From Tolypeutes matacus (taxonomy: Eukaryota; Chordata; Mammalia; Cingulata; Chlamyphoridae), in contig JAKSZT010054396.1 in NCBI GenBank assembly GCA_026826555.1, positions 14,504,535-14,568,534 on the forward strand: DNA of 64,000 bases, read 5' to 3'. How positions within the stretch are numbered: position 1 is the first letter of the stretch; every line of letters begins with the position of its first letter. A program made the translations under genes and the position numbers. Below are positions 1 through 64,000 of the stretch, one piece after another. The notes beneath the pieces are model-generated. The model ran no database searches. It was given only the letters and a program-made list of their open reading frames with translations, and was not told the DNA's origin.

Positions 1-390
1 ATTCTAATACACTGATCGATGTGTCTGTCTTTATGCCAGTACCATGCTGTTTTGACCACTGTAGTTTTGTAATATGATTCAAGGTCAGGCAGTGAAATTC
101 CTCCCATGTTGCTCTTCTTTTTTAGAATGTTTTTGGCTATTCGGGTGCACTTACCCTTCCAGATAAATTTGGTAATTGCCTTCTTTAATTCTGTAAAGTA
201 AGCTGTTGGGATTTTGATTGGTATTGCATTGAATCTATAAATCAGTTTGGGCAAGATTGACATCTTCATGATATTTTTTCTTCCAATCCATGAACACAGA
301 ATGTCTTTCCATTTGTTTGGGTCTTTTTAAATTTCTTTTAGCCTTGTTTTGTAGTTTTCTGCATATACGTCCTGTACTTCTTTGGTTAAA

Positions 391-2465
391 TTAACTCCTA
401 GGTATTTGAGTCTTTTTGTTGCTATTGAAAATGGAATTTTCCCCCTGATTTCCTCTCAGGTTTTTCAGTACTTGTGTACAAAAAATTACCGATTTTTGCA
501 TGTTGATCTTGTATCCTGCCACTTTGCTGAACTCATTTATTAATTCAAATAGCTTTGTTGTGAATACTTTAGGATTTTCTAAGTACAGGATCATGTCATC
601 CAAAAACAGTGAGAGTTTTACTTCCTCTTTTCCTACTTGGACGCCTTTAATTTTTTTGTCTTGTCTAATTACTCTAGCTAGAACTTCTAGTACAATGTTG
701 AATGACAGTGGTGACACTGGGCATCCTTGTCTTGTTCCTGATCTTAGAGGGAAAGCTTTCAACCTTTCCCCATTGAGTATGATGTTGGCTGTAGGTTTTT
801 CATATATGCCTTTTATCATATTGAGGAATTTTCCTTTTATTCCTATCTTTTGAAGTGGTTTTATCAAAAAAGGATGCTGGATTTTGTCACATGCCTTTCT
901 GCATCTATTGAGATGATCATGTGGTTTTTTGCCCTCCAATTTGTCAATGTGTGGGTATTACATTGATTGATTTTCTTATGTTGAACCAGCCTTGCATACC
1001 AGGAATAAATCCCACTTGGTCGTAATGTATAAGTCTTTTGATATGCTGTTGAATTCGATTTGCAAGTATTTTTTTGAGAATTTTTGCATCTATATTCATT
1101 AGAGAGATTGGTCTGTAATTTTCTTTTCTTGTGGAATCTTTATCTGGCTTTGGTATTACGGTGATGATGGCTTCATAAAATGTGTTGGGTAATTTTCCCT
1201 CCTCTTCAGTATTTTGGAAGAGTTTCAACAGGATTGGTGTTAATTCTTTTTGAAATGCTTGGTAGAATTCACCTGTGAAGCCATCTGGTCCTGAACTTTT
1301 CTTTGCTGGGAGATTTTTGATGATGGATTCAATCTCCTTAATTGTGATTGGTTTGTTAAGTTCTTGTATTTCTTGTAGCAACAGTGTAGGTTGATTGTAT
1401 GTTTCTAGAAATTTGTCCATTTCATCTAGGTTGTCTAGATTGTTGGCATATAGTTTCTCATAATATCCTCTTATGATTCTTTTTATTTTTGTGAGGTCAT
1501 TTGTATCTTCTCTCTTTTTTTTTTGTTAGTCTAGCGAGAGGTTTGTCAATTTTATTGATCCCAAAGAACCATCTCGTTTTTGTTGATTTTTCTCTTTTGT
1601 TTTTCTGTTTTCATTTTCATTTATTTCTGGTCTAATCTTTATTATTTCTTTCCTTCTGCTTGCTTTGGGATTGGTTTTCTGTTCTTTTTCTCGTTTCTCT
1701 GGTTGTTCAGTTAAATCTTTGATTTTAGTTCTTCTTTTTTAATATAGGCATTTAGGGCTATAAATTTCCCTCTCAAGACTGCCTTTTCTGTATCCCATAA
1801 GTTTTGATATGTTGTGTTCTCATTTTCATTTGTCTCAATATATTTACTGATTCACTTCCAATTTTTTCTTTGACCCACCGATTATTTAGGAGTGTGTTGT
1901 TCCGTCTCCACACATTTGCAAATTTCTGTTTTTCCTGTCTGTTACTGACTTCTAGTTTCATTCCATTATGATCTGAGAAGGTGCTTTGTATAATTTCAAT
2001 CTTTTTATATTTATTGAGAGCTTCATTGTGACCTAACATTTGGTCTATCATGGAGAAAGATCCATGGGCACTTGAGAAGAATGAATAACCCGCTGAGTTT
2101 GGATGCAGTGTTCTGTATATGTCTGTTAGGTCTAACTTGTTTATCATATTGTTCAAGTTCTCTGTTTCCTTGTTGACCATCTGTCTAGTTGTTCTATTTA
2201 ATGATGTGAGTGGGGTGTTGAAGTCTCCGACGATTATTGTGGAAATGTCTGTTTCTCTCTTCAGTTTTGCCAGAGTTTGTCTCATATATTTTGGGGCACC
2301 CTGGTTAGGTGTGTAGATATTTATGACTGTTATATCTTCCCGGTGGATCGTCCCTTTTATTAATATATAATGGCTTTCTGTATCTCTTATAATTTTTTTG
2401 CAATTAAAGTCTGTTTTGTCTGATATTAGTATAGTTACCTCCGTTCTTTTCTGGTTACTATTCAC
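391..2465 (-). pseudogene. L1 ORF2 (endonuclease and reverse transcriptase), broken
   Basis: Three open pieces in minus order: an endonuclease segment 2465-1773 with GDFNTPL and STFSDHNGMKLE; an RT segment 1420-944 with [14 protein letters not shown] and VIPKPDKD then YRPISLMN; and an RT segment 939-391 with [20 protein letters not shown]. The catalytic motif normally FADD reads FLDD here. Breaks near 940, between 1420 and 1773, and upstream of 2465 show that the protein is not made whole. Homology continues to position 1. Confidence 0.88.
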
Positions 2466-2784
2466 GTGGAAGTTCTTTTTCAGCCTTTCACTTTCAGCCA
2501 GTTTGTATCCTTGGGTCTAAGATGAGTTTATTGTAGGCAGCATAAGGATGGCTCATGTTTTTTTATCCACCCTATCAGCCTTTATCTTTTGATTGGGGGG
2601 TTTAATCCATTCACATTCAATGATATTACTGTAAATGCACTATTTACTTCCTCCATTTTATTCTTTGGTTTTCATATGTCATCTTGTTTTTGTCTCTCTT
2701 TTTACTCTTTTGGTTATCTTTTCAAAAATGCTATTCTTTCTTCTATACTCTCCTCCAAGCCTCTCTTTCTTGTCTTTTTTTCTT

Positions 2785-3813
2785 TCAGGTTCTAAGGCTT
2801 CCTTTAATATTTCCTGCAAAAGTAGGTTCTTTTTTTGCAAACTCTCTTAGTTTCTGTTTGTTTGTGAATACTTTATATTCACCTTCATATTTGAAGGACA
2901 GTTTTGCTGGATAAAGAATTCTCAGCTGGCAGTTTTTCTCTTTCGGTTTCCTAATTGTATCATACCACTGTCTTCTCGCCTCCATGGTTTCTGAAGAGAA
3001 ATCTGCACAAAGTCTTACTGGACGTCCTTTGTACGTGATCGTTTGCTTCTCTCTTGCTGCTCTGAGAATTTTCTCTTTATCTTTGACATTTGACATTCTG
3101 AATAGTATGTGTCTTGGCGTAGGTCTATTTGGATTTATTCTTATTGGGGTACAGTATGCTTCTTGGACATGTAAGTTCATTTCTTTCGTGAAAGTTGGGA
3201 AATTTTCAGCTATTATTTCCTCAAATACTCTTTCTGCCCCTTTTCCTTTCTCTTCCCCTTCTGGAACTCCCATGACATGTATGCTGTTGCGTTTTGTGTT
3301 GTCATTGAACTCTCTGAGCCCATGCTCAATTTTTTCCATTCTTTTCTCTCTCTGTTCTTTTCTCTCTTCAATTTTAACTGCTCTGTTTTCAGTATCACTT
3401 ATTCTTTCTTCTATCATTTCCAGTCTGCTGTTGCGTGCCTCTAATATGTTTTTGATCTCACCTATTGTATCTTTCTTTCACATAAGCTCTGTTACTTTTC
3501 TGTTCAGGATTTCAAATTCTTCTTTGCTCTTGCTCAGTGTCTTCTTGATGTCATTTATCTCTTTATTCATATTGCCTTTCCACTTGTTAATTTGATGTTG
3601 GAAATTTGTGTGCATCTCGCTGATTAGTTCTCTCAAACCCTGTGCCTCTTCTCGGGCTTTGATATATTTCTTTTCTTGGGCCATGTCTTCTATTTTCTTA
3701 ATATGGCTCATCATTTTTTGCTGATGTCTAGGCATCTGATTGGGATATACTTTACTCAGGTGCTCAGTTTCTCTTTTGTAGGGATTTTGTGACAGGAGGC
3801 TGTGTGTTACCAC
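2785..3813 (-). pseudogene. L1 ORF1p, nearly intact, one in-frame stop
   Basis: This is the RNA-binding ORF1 protein of the L1. The minus frame is open over about 342 codons except for one TGA at 3478-3480, followed directly by ATG. The N-terminal part is a coiled coil (DMAQEKKYIKAREEAQGL); the C-terminal part has NRPTPRHILFRMSNVKDKEK and the RNA-binding CTD ITYKGRPVRLCADFSSET, then LRILYPAKLSF. The total length is close to the usual ORF1p of about 340 residues. The TGA could be a decayed CGA codon (CpG change), which is inference. Confidence 0.88.
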
Positions 3814-4463
3814 TGCTCTTTGATTCTTGGCTCAACCTGGATTGTTAGAATTGTCCCTCCTAATTGCTCAAAACTGGGCCGTGGACCCAGTAATTGGTTG
3901 CATCCCTGCTTCCTAGGGCCTTGGGGAGGGAAGCTGTAAAGGCCAGAAAAAGTGTCTCTTATTTTTAATTTTCTCACGTGCACTTCCTTGGTCTGCCAAC
4001 AGATGGCATTCTTTGGCAGCGCTCAGTTCAATGCCTGGTCGGGATTTATTTGTTGCACCACACACCAGATTGGTGTGATGGAGCTTCCTGCCTGGAGGCT
4101 TAGAGCCTTGGACTTTAGATTTTCTCAATGACAGTTCTCCAGCCTTCTCTGGCAGCCCCCTCCCTTTTTCCGAGTAGGAAATATTTCCACTCCCCTCTGC
4201 GTCCTCAACAATCATTCCTGGTTAGTAGAGAAGGAGATTGTATATCTTTAGCCCCTTGTTGGCTCCCAAGACAAACAATGGCGAGGCCCTCCCTGGCCTG
4301 GAAGGGCTCCTGGGACCCAACAGACCAAATTTGTGAGTCAAAAGCTGAGTCAGCCTTAGGCTCTGTACCTCTCTCTCCCCTTTCCTGGGGTGGTGGTTCC
4401 CTGGAGCCTCCTTTGTCTGTAGCCGCAGGCCCAGAGGCCTGAGAATTCTAAAGAGTCTTTAGT

Positions 4464-4484
4464 GGGGGGGGGGGGGGGGGGGGG
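4464..4484 (+). repeat. 21-base G homopolymer inside the L1 5' UTR
   Basis: An uninterrupted run of 21 G on the + strand (C on the L1 sense strand), within the 5' UTR of the antisense L1. Long homopolymers are prone to sequencing and assembly error, so the exact length is uncertain. Confidence 0.9.
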
Positions 4485-4692
4485 AGTGCCGGCAGCAGCA
4501 GCCTCTGGTTTCAACTCACAGTTCTGTTGTGGCGATTCCTCTCCTTTGTCCCTCTCTCCTCTGTCCGGTGTCCAGCCATTGCCTGGTGTCCTAAACCCTA
4601 GAAGATAATTTTCCAAGCTGTTTCAGCTTGACCTCTGGCTATTTTTCTGGAGGAGAAGAAAGTCCTGTGTTTTTCTAGTCCGCCAAGTTCAC

Positions 4693-5835
4693 TTTTTTAA
4701 AGGGTTTGTTTGGTATGTCCACATTCTTCATTGGTGTTTACTGGATTTTTATCCTCTTCCTTTAGATGGCCCCTCATTTTCTGTTTGTTTCATATCTTTT
4801 TTTGCACACTGTACATTTCAATATTTTAAAATCTTATCTCTGGGATTTATTCCTTGAGGTGTGTGTTTCTTGGATTTGAAACACCTGATAAGACAGATTT
4901 TCTTGAGCTTCAGCCCCCTTATGAGGAACATCTGCCCATGACAGATGCAGTGTGCATAGTTTTGCTTGTTTTTCTGGGCCTTTGTCTTGTCCTGGGGTTT
5001 TGCTTGTTAGATGTTTTGGAGTTCCCCTGTTTACAGGTGTTTGGTTGTTCCTTTTGTTTCCCAGAAGACAGACCTCCCTCTCCCAAATGTTTATTGTTCA
5101 CCAGCCTTTTTCCAGACTCTCCGCCTCTAATAGTTTTTTTTACACCCCTTTAATTGTCTCAAGCTGCTTTTCCTGGAGGACAAATTCTTGGGAGGAGGGC
5201 ACACTGCAGAGTACTTTTCCCAAGTTAGTTTTTCCTAGCCAAAAGAGCCAGGGATCCATTAAGGGGGTGCAGAATGGTGCCAAAATCAGGAATGGTGCCA
5301 AGATCCTCTCCAACAGTTCCCCAAAGTTGAGCTTTTCTGGCCTGCCCAGCAAATTAAGCCCTGTAGCTGACTGTATTCTGCAGCCCTGAGGAAGCACAGC
5401 ATCTTTTAAGTCTCTACCACCACTGCTCCTGTCCAGAATGGTTTGAAGAAATAGCTGCCCTCAGAGTTGGGCCCTTAGCAATCCAGTTTTTCTAATGAAA
5501 AGCCGTGATTGGTGATTAGTCATGTATATCCCTATTCTTAGGGAATAGGATTTTTATGTCCCATTTTGTCACCAGTGAGCTAGCCAGGGGCTGAACCCCA
5601 AGGTGGCCAGCCATGAGAGTGGGTGATGGGTACTGGTAGCCCCAGCACAGAGAAAGCAATTTACTCTCTCTTCTTTACCCTAATTTATCACCCTCTTCCT
5701 CCTGCTCTTCCCTGGATGCTATACAGTGTTCTTTTGGCCTTTGAAGTTTCAACATAGTTGTTTCAGACAGTTTTTGCCTATTTAATAATTGTTTTGTTGA
5801 AAGGACTGCGTTCTGGACCATCCACAATCATGCCT
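4693..5835 (-). mobile_element. HAL1/L1-like 5' UTR with start of ORF1, truncated
   Basis: On the minus strand this begins near 5835 and ends at the L1 boundary at 4692. It shares long stretches with 45600-46925, for example cctggatgct and the downstream tttcagacagttt segment. Near 4763-4690 it reads into an ORF1-like start resembling the one at 45835 (shared EEDKN / KEDKN core). The younger L1 appears to have inserted into or abutted this older copy. HAL1 assignment is inferred from the partner copy. Confidence 0.6.
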
Positions 5836-5879
5836 TTTTAAAATCTCCAGTATTGTGCCTTTTATCCCCATAATTTTTG

Positions 5880-7095
5880 TTATATTTCTTTTTAAACTTT
5901 AGAATTCTTTATGTTCACACATTGTCTTAACATTCTTTATCGCTATATCCTCCATTGTTTTGTGTCTATCCATATTTTCCTTCATCTCCTTGAATTGATT
6001 TAGGGGATTTATTTGAACTTCTTTGATTAGGTCTATATTCTGTGTCTCCTCTGAAGTTATAATTTGTTCCCTTGATTGAGCCATATCTTCCTGTTTCTTA
6101 GTATGCCTTGTAATTTTTTGGTGATGTCTGGACATCTGTTTATTTTGATGTGTTAACTCTGAATGTCAGTTTCTCCCCCCTTGCCTAGAGTTTTGTTGTT
6201 GATTGGCTTTGTGTCTAGGCTTTTCTTTGATACTGGGTCCATCTTATTCTGGACATTTAGATGTCCATGTTTATTCAGATTTTATCAGCTTTTCTGCCTC
6301 TGATTCTCACCCTAGATATGCAGTACAATTTTTAAAATCTTTTGTGTGTGCTTATTTCACCTACAGGAGAAAGCTTCCTTTCTTCTGTTTCTTTTCCGGG
6401 ATTCTTGATCTATTCTCGTTTTGGTGTGTGTGTGTGTGTGCGCGCGTGCGCGTGCGCATGAGCACACAGAGTTTTGTCTCCAGCTCCTATGATTTGTTGA
6501 ATTCTTCCCTCACTCAGTGCCTCCTTTTCATGACACTTTTCAGTTCTGGACCTGTCGTGTCTTACACCAGTTCAGTTCCACCCCCTACTCACCCACCTCC
6601 CCTTTTTTTTTCTGTGAGGCTATTCTTCCTCCAATTTCTACCCCATTAGAGTATTCTGCCTCAGGAAGTAAGATAGGGTCAATCCAGAAATGCTGTTTTG
6701 CATTTAGGTAGTCCAGTAAACAGAGACTGGATTGAGCGTGTGCACCTCGTGCCAACAGTTCTGCCACAGTCTCTTTTATCCCTTTGGGGCACTTTTGTAC
6801 ATGGCACTCCTCAGCCACTTGTGGAATTATCCCTGTGCCTGCGTATGCATGGGGTTCTAACTTGCTGCCATATGAGGCTCTATGATCTGCATTTGTGGCA
6901 GGAGGAATCTAGGCCATGCTGCTTGTGTGTGTCTCAGGCTATGCAGGACCAATTAAGGGGGAGAGTTCCAATCTGGCAGGTCCGGAATGTAAATCTCCTG
7001 CCTGATTCTGGTGTTTCCTTTTCTTTTTCTTTGCGTCAGCATTTTTGGATTTCTTCTCCATTCTCTATCATACTTCAGAGATTCAAGCAAGTTGG
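5880..7095 (-). mobile_element. Antisense L1 5' UTR plus ORF1 N-terminus
   Basis: A minus-strand ORF1 start at 6135-5899 encodes MSRHHQKITRHTKKQEDMAQ, an L1 ORF1 N-terminus also seen in the L1s at 3.7 kb and 36.8 kb. The sequence from 6136 to about 7095 would be its 5' UTR. No ORF2 follows, so the copy is truncated. It contains a TG/CG alternating repeat at 6423-6460. Confidence 0.65.
6423..6460 (+). repeat. (TG)n/(CG)n alternating purine-pyrimidine repeat
   Basis: About 18 bases of TG repeats are followed by about 17 bases of CG/TG alternation (gcgcgcgtgcgcgtgcgc). Alternating purine-pyrimidine DNA of this kind can adopt a Z-DNA form; that is general knowledge, with no evidence of function here. 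Confidence 0.85.
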
Positions 7096-7149
7096 ATTTG
7101 TCCTTTTATTAGTTGACACTATTCCAGGGGATGTCTAATGTATCACTCA

Positions 7150-7620
7150 CTTTATACTTTTTTAGACAATAAGAACTCTCACCCAAAAATTGCCACAATA
7201 TAACCATGAAAATTAGGAAATTAGCACTGATATATTACCATCATCCTAATCATCAGAACACATTCAAGTTTTGTCAATTATCATAATAAAGTTCTTTGGA
7301 GCATAAAGATCTAATTCCAAATAAGGCATTACATTTCATTCCAATTGTCTTTAGTCTCCTTTATTCTAGAAGAATTCCTTAGTTTTTCCTTCATTTTCTT
7401 GATCTTTGACACTTTTGAAGATTTTGTAGAATGTGGGTTGAAACCTACAATTTGGGTTTGTCTGAGTTTCCTCATGATTGACATAGGCCATGCATCTTTG
7501 ACTGGAATTTCATAGTAGTGATGCTGCATTTTCATTGTATTCTTCTCCGGTGACTGTTTCAAATTGTCCCATTATTGATGAGGTTATTCACTTTGAATAA
7601 ATCTGTATGGACTCAATGGA
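7150..7620 (-). mobile_element. Old L1M/HAL1-type 3' UTR, antisense
   Basis: Wording such as tctttagtctcctttattct and gacacttttgaagattttgt is characteristic of the 3' UTR of old mammalian L1M/HAL1 elements, here read antisense. A minus-strand open frame of 77 codons (7562-7329) inside it is incidental. Confidence 0.6.
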
Positions 7621-8160
7621 TTATAATCCATTATTATCATTTATTTTGATGCTCAAATTTTCCCCTTCCTACTGGTATTGGCTTTGAACACCTGACTCCA
7701 GGCTGCCTCTTCTCAGGGATTCTCTTCTCAGACTTCTTAGGCTCTCACTCCCCATGCCAGGCCACTTTCCCTAATGGATGCCCTCTTCACCCCATTGGAG
7801 TTCTGACACTCTGCTCTGGGCTACATTCTCTGCCCTGCCTAATGGTTTTCATAAAAAGGAATAGTTGTTCTTTACATTTTAATCCACGTTTTTTTCTTCT
7901 GAGGGTGATTTTATTAAAAAAATAACCATAATAAGAGAAAGAAGGACTATTGTATTTAGTCAGATAAACTGGTATAAATTTAACTTGGATAAAATGTACT
8001 CAGCAGAGACTAAAAAATGATATGACAAACTTTGCTAGGGTTTACATCTATGTAAACAAATAGTTGAAGTAGCTTGAGCCCTCTTGAAAATATGTTGATG
8101 CCATCAGGAAAATTAGTTTTGGCAATTTGGAGAAAACACTAACAGTGTATTTCTTCACAG
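7621..8160. other. Intron end before exon 1, no gene seen
   Basis: A T-rich and C-rich stretch (7640-7860), possibly more of the old L1 3' region, then AT-rich intron leading to the acceptor at 8151-8160. I see no upstream DENND4C exon here. Confidence 0.5.
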
Positions 8161-61050
<52,890 letters not shown>

Positions 61051-61169
61051 GTAATTCATCATAATATATAATATGTTTTTATATTTTATAAAGTGTTTAT
61101 TAGAAGAATTCTTTCTTTGACTTTTTTATCTAATGTAAAACAGGTACTTTGGTCATGGTAGTACTAAAC

Positions 61170-61440
61170 AATAAATAATTGGAAAAACTAAAATTTTTTG
61201 TTGGCTTACTATGTTTCTTACACTGTAGCAAGTACTTTCATATAATTCTCTCCAGAGCCCTATAAAATAGGTACTTTTATCATCTCCCTGTTATTATCAA
61301 GGAGACTGAAACTCTGAGAGGTTAAATAACTTAATCTTGGGTTTAACAGTAAGTAATAAGCCATATTTGAACTAGAGAGTTAATTTCTCAGAATTCCAAG
61401 TTTTTATCCATTGCATTATATCACTAATGACTTAAAGCTT
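61170..61440 (+). repeat. MIR SINE relic
   Basis: aggtacttttatcatctccc, then gagactgaaactctgagagg, ttaaataacttaatcttggg and agccatatttgaactagaga, keep the MIR core in order on the + strand. Confidence 0.72.
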
Positions 61441-62321
61441 GTTTCAGAAAGGATTTTAAGGTATATAAATATATATTTTAAGAGGTCCCCCAATTTTTTC
61501 CTTAATTATCTCCTTCTCCCAGTTATTGTGCTTTGGTCTCCCTTAAGTTTTAACTTCCAAGTCCTAAGAAAAGGTTGAAATAGTCCCTCATAAACAAAAA
61601 GAAAAAAATTTGTGGTAGACTTATTTAGATGGCTGTCAGGTAGAGAGATTTAAGTAGACTTTTGGCATTCTATTTGAGAATTAATAATATTGTGAATTGA
61701 TTGATGATAATACATATAATTAGTCTGACTTGAGTAGTATCTGACTTGGGTGCTGTACTTAACTCCACTCACCAGTTAATGAGAATTTGTAATGGGCCAT
61801 GCTTTGGCATCAATACTTTGAGTGACTTTTAAAGGGCCTATGAAGTTTGCCACAGCCATTTATTAGTGACACAAGAGTCAAGATGATGATGTGTAACAAG
61901 TATATGCAGTATTACAGATTGGTCAGTCAGACCCAACGGGACATGAAGAGAGCAAGGCGTTCTCTATGGTGGCAGCTTCCCAAGTTCATTTAATGATGGG
62001 AGACAAAACAAGAAATTAGCGCATGAAAGAGAGGGCTAAGAACAACCAACCCTAACTGGGTGTCTGAAGGGGGTATCAGGTGCCGTCTGACCAGAGATGA
62101 CTTATACTACTGGAAATTGTAAGCCTTGATTCTAAGAGAGAGATTGTAGAATTTGTCAGTAAAGGTATCTGTGAGTGAAATGGCAAGAATTTTAGCAAAA
62201 GGAATTATTAGCTATATATCATATTTTAAATAAAACAAACATTTGAAGGACAAAGAGACTAATTTAGTTAGAAAATAAATCTGCTCATAAAAAACATAGG
62301 ATCAGGAAATTGGCTTACACT
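61441..62321. other. Intron 20, nothing assigned
   Basis: No terminal DENND4C exon is seen here. 61855-62100 is GC-richer, unplaced sequence without a coding frame. Confidence 0.45.
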
Positions 62322-62331
62322 AAAGTGCCCT

Positions 62332-62532
62332 ATGGGAAGCGGCTGTGGCTCAATCAGTAGGGCTCCCGTTTACCATATGGGAGGCCCCAGGTTCGGTTCC
62401 CGGCGAGGCCTCCTGATGAAGGCAAGCCCGCCCGCACGGCGTGGTTAGCTGACCCAACGAGCACAAGCAGCAAGGGGGGGATAAATGAATAAATAAATAA
62501 AAAATATATATATATTAAAAAAAAAAAAAAAA
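62332..62532 (+). mobile_element. DAS SINE, young GC-rich subfamily, plus strand
   Basis: gggaagcggctgtggctcaa, B box ggttcggttcccggcgaggc (a small change after the box), body gtggttagctgacccaacga, (AAAT)n then (TA)n and poly(A). The flanks aaagtgccct (62322-62331) and aaagtggcct (62533-62542) are a target duplication with one mismatch. Confidence 0.92.
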
Positions 62533-62559
62533 AAAGTGGCCTAAAAATATTCACCTATA

Positions 62560-62980
62560 GGGGGAGGATGTGGTTTAAATGCTTGGGTGTCTGTCTGCCG
62601 TATGGAGGGATCTGGGTTCAATACCCGAGACCAGCTGGTAAAATTTAAAATATATATATATATAGAAGGTGCGTGTGCGCCCCCCCCCCCCCCCGCCCCC
62701 AAGCCACGCAGCAAGATGATGACGTAACAGGAGAGAGAGACAGGGGAGAGCCAAGATGAGACGCGCTGAAAAACCAGGAACTGAGGTGGTGCAGGTGACA
62801 GAACGCCTCTCTCCCACATCAGAGGTCCCCAGGATCGAATCCCAGTGAAGACTGGAGGAGAAGGATGAGAGTAAAGGGCAGGAAACAGACACAGAGAATT
62901 GCCCAGTGAATGGACACAAAACAGCAAAACGGGGGGAAAGGGGGTTAAAAATGGATTAATTAATTAATTAATCTTTAAAA
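62560..62980 (+). mobile_element. Composite DAS SINE (long form), plus strand
   Basis: A head gggggaggatgtggtttaaa, B box gggttcaatacccgagacca, a (TA)n tract, 15 C residues at 62680-62694, a body with gatgatgacgtaacaggaga, a second head near 62781, and a (TTAA)n tail at about 62955-62971. The minus-strand open frames over it are translated SINE. Confidence 0.75.
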
Positions 62981-63013
62981 AAAAATTTTTTTTAGCTATA
63001 AATCCAAGCCAAA

Positions 63014-63217
63014 TGGGGAGTGGATGTAGCTCAAGTGTTGGGCACCTGCTTCCCATGTACAAGGCCCCAGGTTCAATCCCCAATACCACCTAAAAGCAAA
63101 ACAGACAAACAAAAAAACCAGCTCTCATTGGGGAGCAGATATAGCTCAGTGGTTGAGTGCCTGCTTCCCATGTACAAGGTCCTAGATTCAGTCCCCAATA
63201 CAAACAAACAAATAAAT
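63014..63217 (+). mobile_element. DAS SINE dimer, plus strand
   Basis: Monomers begin atggggagtggatgtagctc (63014) and ggggagcagatatagctcag (about 63130), with linker aaacagacaaacaaaaaaac and a tail of CAAA/AAAT units. A possible short target duplication is aaatccaa at 63000 and 63218. Confidence 0.87.
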
Positions 63218-63289
63218 AAATCCAAATAGAATCAGTGTTTAGTACCTATATTTAAAAAAATATATATATATAACATTGTAGTAGATTGC

Positions 63290-64000
63290 AATTAAAGTGT
63301 GGCCCAACTGAATCAGGTTGGGCTTTAATCTGGATTACTGGAGCAGAGTGTAAAGTCAGAGAAAAGCCACGGGAGCAGCCAGAAGCTGGAAGTCAGTAGA
63401 ACCCGGAAAAGAAAGAAGATGCCACCATGTGCACTGCCAACTGATGGAAAAGCCAAGGAACCTCAAAGATTGCTGGCCAGCCAGAAGATATCAACTTCCA
63501 GAGGAAACAAACCTTCTAGACTTTGAAATCGTGAGCCAATAAATTCCTGTTGTTAAGCCAACCCATTGTATGGTATTTCTTTTAGCAGCCAAGAAACCAA
63601 AACCACTTTTTGTTTGGGAAAGTAGAGTGCTGCTATTACAAATACTTAATAATGTGACATGTGAAAACAGCTTTGGTAATGGGTAGAGGCTGGAAGAATT
63701 GTGAGGTTCTTGATAGAAAAAGCCTGTATTACTTTGAAGAGACTGTCAGTAGAAATATGGATATTAAAGGTACCTCTGATGAGGCCTTATAAGGAAATGA
63801 TGAATTGGAAATTGGAAGAAAGCTGATCCTTGTTATAAAGTGACAAAGAACCTGGCAAAAATGTTTTCTGATATTGGATTGAAAGTGGAACTTATATAAG
63901 CAGTGAACCTGGACATTTAGCTGAGGAGATTTCCAAGCAAAATGTGGAAGGTACAGCCTGGCTTCTAGCAGTTTATAGTAAAGTATAAGAGGAAAGGTAT
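63290..64000 (+). mobile_element. MaLR-type LTR retrotransposon relic, runs off the right edge
   Basis: 63290-63600 looks like an LTR (gaatcaggttgggctttaat ... tgccaccatgtgcactgcca) with an AATAAA at 63538-63543. From about 63605 the sequence follows the non-coding internal region of mammalian MaLR elements (agtagagtgctgctattaca, taatgggtagaggctggaag, gatccttgttataaagtgac, ttagctgaggagatttccaa). It is an old ERVL-related copy with no open retroviral gene in the window. Confidence 0.6.

Larger units (their letters stand above)
1..4692 (-). mobile_element. Young antisense LINE-1, 3' part outside the window
   Basis: Read on the minus strand, this runs 5' UTR (4692 to about 3814), ORF1 (3813-2785), then ORF2 endonuclease and reverse transcriptase (about 2700 to 1). 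The 5' end reads gaacttggcggactag near 4690, a typical L1 start. The ORF2 C-terminus and 3' UTR are off the left edge. The 5' UTR holds a 21-base G run. The few lesions suggest a fairly recent insertion. It lies antisense to DENND4C in the intron before exon 1. Confidence 0.88.

Noticed and set aside
391..939. A 182-codon minus-strand frame as a host protein
   Set aside because: It is L1 reverse transcriptase ([11 protein letters not shown]), part of a transposable element with broken flanks.
61051..64000. Terminal DENND4C exon
   Set aside because: I searched for the expected short C-terminal coding sequence after the GRENIDI motif and saw none; it must lie beyond the window.

Overview
This window looks like nuclear DNA of a xenarthran mammal, most likely the nine-banded armadillo (Dasypus). 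The main evidence is about twenty loci of a tRNA-derived SINE with A and B boxes (tggctcaatcagtaggg ... ggttcggttccc). I recognise it as the armadillo DAS family. It is accompanied by many LINE-1 copies, relics of older mammalian repeats (MIR, hAT/MER, MaLR), low GC content and GT-AG introns.

The only host gene I can support is on the + strand: the C-terminal two thirds of DENND4C, a DENN-domain guanine-nucleotide exchange factor for Rab10. I resolve twenty coding exons between 8161 and 61050. All have AG acceptors and GT donors, and their phases match throughout, giving about 1,332 in-frame codons. The first exon here lies in the end of the DENN module. The N-terminal exons (MABP, uDENN and most of cDENN) lie left of the window. 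The last exon seen ends shortly before the expected C-terminus, so the final coding exon and 3' UTR lie to the right.

Layout: 1-7620 is upstream intron filled with antisense L1-lineage elements (one young L1 with nearly intact ORF1, one HAL1-like 5' region, one L1 5' region and an old 3' UTR). Exons 1-2 lie at 8.2-9.9 kb. Intron 2 (8.7 kb) holds an old L1 3' end and minus-strand DAS SINEs. Exons 3-10 lie at 18.6-26.8 kb. Intron 10 (12 kb) holds nested ancient repeats and a 6.2 kb antisense L1 whose 5' UTR is an array of ~112-bp monomers. The 1.1 kb exon 11 is at 38.8-39.9 kb. Intron 11 holds nested L1/HAL1-like elements and an apparent retroposed 3' UTR. Exons 12-20 lie at 48.4-61.1 kb. The right edge holds DAS SINEs and the start of a MaLR LTR element.

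I found no new multi-gene system, CRISPR array or functional RNA gene. The most interesting observations concern genome evolution: a SINE whose target-site duplication copied the splice donor of exon 17, the L1 monomer array, a candidate retroposed 3' UTR bounded by a 15-bp duplication, and a sharp switch in SINE orientation along the gene. Exon and residue numbers are relative to this window.
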